Shown here: piece after piece, positions 58,514-64,000 of the stretch
Position numbering within the stretch: position 1 is the first letter of the stretch
How the letters are laid out: each line of letters starts with the position of its first letter
DNA from: Zasmidium citrigriseum
Taxonomy: Eukaryota > Ascomycota > Dothideomycetes > Mycosphaerellales > Mycosphaerellaceae
Assembly (NCBI GenBank): GCA_002786025.1
Contig: NHNW01000056.1
Coordinates: forward strand, 1 to 64,000
Direction of reading: 5' to 3'
Length of the DNA: 64,000 nucleotides
Translations under genes and position numbers: made by a program
Notes under the pieces: model-generated
Database searches by the model: none
What the model was told of the DNA's origin: nothing
The model's input: the letters and a program-made list of their open reading frames with translations, nothing else

Positions 58514-59470
58514 ATGTCCACCCCAACCCTCACCGACATCCACGCCTACATGGGCGACCACACCTGCACCCTCCACTTCCTCGCCCAGAAATGCCTCATC
58601 GGCGCCTGGGCCTCCTTCATGAACCTCTCTCGCAAAGGCAACGCCGAAGCCCTCCGCCTCCTCGGCCTCCGCACCTTCGGCGAGCGCCCCTTCACGACCG
58701 CCCTCTCCCACGCCCTCCTCGTCGTGCAAGCCCACCCTCTCGCGATCGATGGCTTCGGCGGCCGCATCGAGGTGAAGAACCTGATGGGTCTGCATATCGC
58801 CGACGACCGCGAGATGGCGAAGAAGTGTCTCGTCGGGGCTTTTGCGTGTTTGATCGCGTTGCAGATGGCGGAGGTTGCGGAGAAGGTTAAGAGTGTTGGA
58901 GAGAGTGTCTTTGGGGAGAAGGAGTGGGATGAGGCGTTTTTGGTGTGCGTTCCTGCGGTTGTTGAGGAGAAGGAGAAGAGCGGTGAGCGGCGGAATGCGG
59001 GATCGAATGAGACGGGCGAAAAGGAGAGTGCGACGTTCAAGGCGGGATTGGGAAAGAACAATCTCGCCCGTGCGCGTGCTGAGAGCTGGAGCTATGAGGT
59101 GTTTCATGAGGAGGATCAGGAGTCCGTCAAGCCGAAGACCACGACTCTTCCAGTCCAGACCAAGAAGGCCGCGTGCAAGGCTGCTGCTCCAGCACCCGAC
59201 CAGGCGAAGTACTGCCCTCGCTGCGGACTCCCGGACAAGGTCGTCGCTGCTTTGAAAGAGGGAGGACACACGGTCGACGTCAACGAGAGCGCTGTCGAAG
59301 AAGACAATGTGGGTGACGAGTCCATGAAGACAGACGGCGCTATTGCTGACAATGATACACAGGTCGCTGCTGCTGATCCAAGCAAGGTCTGCGATCGCTG
59401 CGGCTCGGTCGATGGCGCGAACGGTGTCTTCTGGCCCTTCCACGTCCTCGACCCGGCCGGCAAGAACTAA
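58514..59470 (+). CDS. Duplicated helical-module protein with two CxxC pairs, gene 5
   Basis: 318 residues, single exon, ATG in CACCATGT context. Two modules fill about residues 10-145: the first has CLIGAWASFMNL, then ALRLLGLRTFGERPF; the second AKKCLVGAFACLIALQMAEV, then KVKSVGESVFGEKEWDEAF. The same helix pairs end in G-x3-FG or G-x2-W as in genes 1-4. It lacks the start-codon intron. A further 170 residues are added: a charged linker, YCPRCGLPDKVVAALKEGG and VCDRCGSVDGANG. The two CxxC pairs are about 65 residues apart and could form one zinc site. This copy may be the founder or a neofunctionalised member. Function unknown. Confidence 0.75.
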   Translation: MSTPTLTDIHAYMGDHTCTLHFLAQKCLIGAWASFMNLSRKGNAEALRLLGLRTFGERPFTTALSHALLVVQAHPLAIDGFGGRIEVKNLMGLHIADDREMAKKCLVGAFACLIALQMAEVAEKVKSVGESVFGEKEWDEAFLVCVPAVVEEKEKSGERRNAGSNETGEKESATFKAGLGKNNLARARAESWSYEVFHEEDQESVKPKTTTLPVQTKKAACKAAAPAPDQAKYCPRCGLPDKVVAALKEGGHTVDVNESAVEEDNVGDESMKTDGAIADNDTQVAAADPSKVCDRCGSVDGANGVFWPFHVLDPAGKN

Positions 59471-60456
59471 GGATGTGCATCGAGGAGGAGCGATGAAGAG
59501 CGGTGGACACTGGCATTTGGGATAGATCGACACAGGCGTTCTGGGAAGCAATTGAGATACCCGGCGGTCTTGGCATGAGGCCAGCAGCATGAGAAGCGAC
59601 AGCAACAGCATCAGCAGCAGGCGTACAGATAGCCTGCGGATACGAGATCATTGAGCATGCATACTGAACATCTCATTCCATTCCTAAACTACTTACTTGT
59701 TTTCAAAGCGACCGAAAGTTCATGGAGTCTGTCCACCACCCCGTCACCTCCCCACTCACATCTGCCAAAGCAGATCATGGGGAGTTAATTAAAGGTGGAA
59801 GTTGATTCTTTCTTGGGCTCATTGACAACCTCGCCGGCCATGGAAGTGTAAGTATTGGCGAGGGAACGAATGCCCGTTGGTAGTTGAGGAAAGGAAGAAG
59901 AAGACGGAACGAAAATTTGGGGAAGTAGATGGGCTTGGAGCTAGTTTAGCGTGGGCAGGGATTGGAAGGTTCCGGGCTGGTAGAGGCAGGAGCGGTACTG
60001 TTGGGAAGAATAAAAGGTGGGAAACCAGCGTACGCACTGTGTTGGTATTGGGGCCTGCATCTATTGCATAATACCATCCCTCATCTCGGGCATACCTCTG
60101 CATACACCATGTCAAGGGAGAGCGTTCCTTTGACTGCTTCTTGCCTACACCATGCATATCAGTACTTTCGAATTGTCTTCGAAACGCCTTGACGGCGTTG
60201 TGCACCCTTCGCCATCAATCAAATTTACGACAACACGGATGCGCGTGACGTATATTGACTAAGACCAAGACGTGTTTGTTTGGTAGAGTCTTGCTGAACA
60301 TCCTGCCGAAGAATGGTAGCCCCAAAATCGAGGCACGCCAAGACACAAATCCGAGTTCGTTCTGGAGGATGTGATGGTTTCGAATACGCAGGAGTCAGAA
60401 CGTAGGTATGCACTGTCATCGTCATGCCGCAGGCTGCCACTGATTCCCTCTGTAGG
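59471..60456. other. Spacer, nothing recognised
   Basis: 3' flanks of module gene 5 and the PHD gene, which converge. Short frames only. Confidence 0.4.
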
Positions 60457-61166
60457 TCATTTCTCCATCGCACTGTCCTCTGCTTCTTCCTTCCAGTACT
60501 CTTGGTCCTCTTCTTCCTCCCAGTCTTCCTCTTCTTCGTCGTCATCTGCATCCTGCTGACCACCTATGTTGTCCTCCAGCCACTCCTTCTTCCAGGAACT
60601 CAGCCCATACACGTCGCCAGCCGGAGCACGCAGCACCTTCGCGGTCGGCGGAACGATCATGTCGATGTCGGCTTGCGAGAAGACCGGTCTGTTGCGGAAT
60701 TCCTCGATGTCGATGCGTTTCTTGCAGTCGTCGCAGGTCCACTCGTCTTCTGGGTCATTAGCACTGGCTCACGAACCCGGGTCAGATACAACATACCCAA
60801 CTCCAGCACTTCCTGACCAACGCAGTCAACATGGAACCACGCAATCTCGCAGTCATCTCCCTCCTCACAACAGATCATCTCGCGTCCATCATCGGGTCTC
60901 TGGCAGAGGCAATACAGCGACATGTCGGGATCCTCGTCTTCTTCGAACGTAACGACTTCTTCGAGGGGTGCGCCGTATAGGAAACGATCGAGAGCAGCTT
61001 GACGTTGAGCTTCGCGTTTCTCAGCTGCTCTGGCACGGCGGCGGGCATTGGCGAGTTCGGCTTTGGTAGGCTCGCGGGGCGTCGATGGCGAAGTTGGAGT
61101 GGGAGAGGCAGATGGTGTTCTCTCCTTCGGAGGGGAGTCGAGTTTGGTGGGCGATGCAATAGCCAT
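60457..61166 (-). CDS. PHD-finger protein, ING-like
   Basis: Exons 61166-60797 and 60749-60457 give 220 residues. The 47-bp intron 60750-60796 (GTATGT ... CCCAG) is in phase 1 inside the PHD finger. The N terminus has a Ser/Pro-rich part, then a basic helix (ANARRRARAAEKREAQRQ, about 37-54). The PHD finger spans about 80-135: YCLCQRPDDGREMICCEEG, C-EIAWFHVDCVG and, after the splice, EDEWTCDDC, giving the Cys4-His-Cys3 order. The WFH motif and the acidic entry resemble ING-type readers of histone H3 Lys4 methylation. The C terminus is Glu/Asp-rich with repeated Trp and Tyr. It is probably a chromatin factor; the complex is unknown. Confidence 0.83.
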
Positions 61167-61700
61167 TGGGCTGGATGATCGTGTTGTCAACGGAGATCGA
61201 GGAGTGTTGTTTGAGCAGGATTCGTTTTGAAGATGTTTGCATGTGAAGCCGGCGAGGAGGTGTGGCGGTGCAGGTGGTGTGGCGCTCAGGGGCTCAAAAC
61301 ACCCGCTCCTCGACTTCGTGCTTTCAAACTTGCGACAACTGCACTCTCCATAGAGCGGCGCGGCGACCATCTTGATTCCAATGCATGATCTGCCTCTGTG
61401 GCCCTTGTGTGTACTTTGCTAACTCTGTACAGCCCGATTGAGACGCCTCGACCAAGACGCGCCCAAAAACAACTCCTCTGTCGACCATTTCTTCGCACTC
61501 CAGGACGGTCCAGGCCATCCTGCGCACTTGTAAGCACTACTTCGTCTCATAAATCGTGTTAGGTACACGAATGTACCTTCAGGGGTCCTAAACTGACATT
61601 CTCATAGTCGGTAGCACGAAGTACACCATCGAGTAGAAGCCTCGGTTTCTCTTCCCATCGGCGGCTACATCCACTGCACAACATATTGCCAGCGCTCAAC

Positions 61701-63188
61701 ATGGCCTCAAAAGCTCGCGCGGAGCGGGGCATCAAGCCTCGCCCACAAGAAGTGGAAGATCTCGAGCAACGCATCGTCGACGCATTCGCATCCTGTCCCG
61801 AGCGCCTGGACGTCGAAGACCTCGACGCCGAAATCAAAGACATCGCCCAGCACGTCTTGAACGTCAAAGGCTTTCGTCGTGGCATTTCCTACTTCCTTTG
61901 GTCAAGAATTAAGTGGCCGACGCCGTTCGTCCTGGCCCAGCTCACAAAATCCCTGGCTGGGTGCATCACCGACGGCCTTGGTGAAGATCATGAGGATTCA
62001 ACCCTTGTCATACAGGCGCTACGGTCAGCTGAGCTGAGTGAGCAGATTGAGGACGTCGTATATCGCATCACCTTCTGCGGCGGTGGCGAGGAGAACACAG
62101 AAGCCGATCCCGCCCGCCACGTCCTCCTCTTGGCTTGTGTGCGGGCAAACGTCATCTCGCCGCTGCATCCATGCCCAGAGCCTGTGAAGATCGTCTTGCA
62201 AATACTCTCGCAGGCTGTTTGGCGGACTATTCGATTGTTTGAAGAGATCGAGCGAGAGAAGCAGCGCCAAGCGAAAGCTGCGATCCGAGAGGCAGAGGCG
62301 AAAGCTCGACGAAGAATCGAGCAACGCGTCCGGTATGCCGCATACCACGTTGCCCTGGTTGCCGGTAACGATGACCGCGCACGCTTCCGCCAGCGCTTCG
62401 CTCAGCTCCCAGCTGAGCTGCGATGCAACGTCTTCAAGCAGCTCATCTGTGTCCTGGGCTTGCCATCATCTAGCTTCGAGAACGACAATCTGGAGAAGAT
62501 TATGCGAAGCACGCTCGACCCGCTCTGCGATGCAAGTCATGAGCTCTCCGAGGGACTCAGAGTCAAGTCGATGGTGTTGACTAGGTCCGAAGCAGATATG
62601 AACGCTCTCATTATGGCATACGGAGAGGAGATCAAGGAACAGGCCGTCAAGTGCATTACTCTCGCCACCGAAACGGGTCAATGGCCTAACGCAGCGAATC
62701 CGAACCGCACGCCCATCCCAGCCGCCCTCGTTCCGTTCAAGCAACACATCCAGCGGCTCTCCCTCGAGATCGTACTCCCGCATTTTGGCCATACTTGCAT
62801 CCCGGCTGCCCTCTTCCAGGTACAAGAGCAACTGCACAAGCTCACGACAGATTGGGCCCCGCAGCTGAAAAGCTTCAGTCTCGAGATCGTCAACATGGTC
62901 GACTCTGCGCGGTCGGCCAGGACGTACAAACGTCGCATCCCGGGCAAGATGTTTCAGTACGAGGTCACTACTATTGAAGCTGAACTCGCTAGCGTCGTAG
63001 AGAGCATGAAGAAGCTTGACGTCCAGGAGAAGATCGTAAGGTATCTTTGTGATGCAGAAGCGGAGGCCTGGTCAAATATGAGCCCGAACTCCTCAGGAAA
63101 TGGAAAGGGAGAGGACAGGAAGGGCATGGGCGCGATAGAGGTGGTACAGGAGATGATGGGGTCCAAGGGAGCGTGGTTTGAGGTCTGA
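61701..63188 (+). CDS. Hypothetical helical protein, tandem pair copy 1
   Basis: 495 residues from ATG 61701; an in-frame ATG five codons earlier (61686) is possible. Mostly helical. Residues about 10-130 match the start of the next gene in pattern: RIVDAFASCPERLD, then EIKDIA, a KGFRRGISYFL block, P-rich turn, helix and IEDVVYRI. Residues about 178-215 are a highly charged helix (FEEIEREKQRQAKAAIREAE) likely to form coiled coil. LPAELRCNVFKQL (about 230) recalls an F-box start but lacks the rest. No family is recognised. Confidence 0.6.
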   Translation: MASKARAERGIKPRPQEVEDLEQRIVDAFASCPERLDVEDLDAEIKDIAQHVLNVKGFRRGISYFLWSRIKWPTPFVLAQLTKSLAGCITDGLGEDHEDSTLVIQALRSAELSEQIEDVVYRITFCGGGEENTEADPARHVLLLACVRANVISPLHPCPEPVKIVLQILSQAVWRTIRLFEEIEREKQRQAKAAIREAEAKARRRIEQRVRYAAYHVALVAGNDDRARFRQRFAQLPAELRCNVFKQLICVLGLPSSSFENDNLEKIMRSTLDPLCDASHELSEGLRVKSMVLTRSEADMNALIMAYGEEIKEQAVKCITLATETGQWPNAANPNRTPIPAALVPFKQHIQRLSLEIVLPHFGHTCIPAALFQVQEQLHKLTTDWAPQLKSFSLEIVNMVDSARSARTYKRRIPGKMFQYEVTTIEAELASVVESMKKLDVQEKIVRYLCDAEAEAWSNMSPNSSGNGKGEDRKGMGAIEVVQEMMGSKGAWFEV

Positions 63189-63576
63189 GAGTCGAGTGTG
63201 GAGTACAAAGGCGTGATAGAAGGGGTCATGGAACGGGAGAAACAAAGGCCTCTTTGAACGATTCTGCGCGCAGATGGTCAGCCTAGCTGCATCTCCTCCA
63301 TTTCAAGCGACGATAGGGTAGCTATAGCAGAGTTAAGCAGCACAGTTATTAGCATCGTCCAAGACACACCCCTCCTGTCTTCATCATGGGCCTCAGAAGT
63401 GAGCGCGCCAATTCACGGGAGAAGCCGCGTGATGGCCCCCAACCAGGCCAGTCGATCCCCAAATTTTGTCGCGATCTCGAGCTTCATTCCCACGCCGCTA
63501 CCTCTCCATCCACGCCGTCATGCTTCCGTCCCGCCCCTTCTCGATTGCATCGTTTCTCGGGGATCACGCCGCCACC
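63189..63576. other. Spacer between the tandem pair
   Basis: 3' flank of copy 1 and leader of copy 2. The last 40 bp lead to a GCCACCATGA start. Confidence 0.35.
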
Positions 63577-64000
63577 ATGAAACGTGAACGGCAGCTACAG
63601 CTGCAAAAGCGCATCTCCGGCGCCTTCGCCACCCCTCGCGGCCCTCTCCTGGAAGCCGAAGCGGGCGACGCAAACGGCGTGGAAGACATCATCAAGACCG
63701 AGATCCAGAGGGGCTCGAAAGCCAAAGGCATCAAACTCGCCTTGTACGCGGCGTATGGCCACTCGCAGCTCATCCCTCCTCCCGCCGCCCTCATCCAAGC
63801 CGCCATCAATCTCCGCAGCGCCATCTTGAACGGAGCCATCGAGCTTCGTCAACAATGCCCCTCTACTTACCATGTGCGTAAGATGGTCGAGCATTCTCGA
63901 GTCGTTGGAGACATCCGCTACGTCGTCGGCCACCAGCAGTATCTGTCGCCGGAACACCGCGAGCACGATGCCATTATGAGTGCCTTGCACGAATTTTGCG
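63577..64000 (+). CDS. Hypothetical protein, tandem pair copy 2, cut by window end
   Basis: Open from ATG 63577 (strong GCCACCATG context) to the window edge, 141 codons without a stop. It opens with MKRERQLQLQKRISGAFATP, then EDIIKTEI, KGIKLALYAAYG, a PPP turn, IQAAINLRSAILNGAIELR and VVGDIRYVVG. The order and spacing match residues 10-130 of the gene before it, so the two are tandem paralogues. Third positions are G/C-biased. Function unknown; the C-terminal part lies outside the window. Confidence 0.65.
   Translation, partial: MKRERQLQLQKRISGAFATPRGPLLEAEAGDANGVEDIIKTEIQRGSKAKGIKLALYAAYGHSQLIPPPAALIQAAINLRSAILNGAIELRQQCPSTYHVRKMVEHSRVVGDIRYVVGHQQYLSPEHREHDAIMSALHEFC

Noticed and set aside
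1..64000. CRISPR array, rRNA genes, bacterial operons
   Set aside because: No regularly spaced repeats or rRNA text; introns and gene families are fungal.

Overview
The window is nuclear DNA of a filamentous ascomycete fungus. The genes are compact, with short introns of 47-68 bp carrying GT...CTRAC...AG signals. Gene families present include Zn2Cys6 regulator, NB-ARC/TPR NLR, secreted NTF2-like protein and MFS transporter. A RIP-mutated repeat sits at the left edge. A Dothideomycete of the Mycosphaerellales type is my inference from the gene content; the sequence alone does not prove it.

Layout. 1-330: RIP-hit repeat with a possible LTR. 943-1712: secreted NTF2-like protein. 2075-6124: large NLR-type STAND protein (nucleoside-phosphorylase-like domain, NB-ARC, about 11 TPR-like repeats). 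7015-10706: small and hypothetical genes plus a divergent F-box-like gene. 11594-19942: five F-box-like paralogues in a row on the minus strand. 20201-25841: HExxH metalloprotease-like gene, BTB gene, and two F-box-associated remnants placed head to head. 26071-35423: sparse region with a few hypothetical genes, one extraordinary tRNA gene (28709-28909), and a gene for an 84-residue protein built from five 14-residue repeats. 36171-51516: six RING-finger paralogues on both strands, interspersed with a broken Zn2Cys6 regulator, an acidic protein and an MFS transporter. 53404-59470: five tandem plus-strand genes sharing a duplicated helical module not known to me. 60457-64000: PHD-finger gene and a tandem pair of hypothetical genes, the last cut by the window edge.

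The most unusual feature is the tRNA-Glu(CTC) gene. Removing three insertions leaves a perfect 72-nt cloverleaf. One insertion is an ordinary 14-nt anticodon-loop intron. The other two, of 59 and 56 bp in the D loop and at the T-stem/T-loop junction, have complete spliceosomal-intron signals: GTATGT/GTGAGT donors, CTAAC/CTGAC branch sites with the branch A exactly 12 nt before the end, and AG acceptors. Nuclear tRNA genes are not known to me to carry mRNA-type introns.

The second theme is local amplification of ubiquitin-system-like genes: F-box, BTB (a usual cullin adaptor fold) and RING. They lie beside an NLR, several are broken or degenerate, and several share short upstream motifs. A role in recognition or defence is plausible but inferred.
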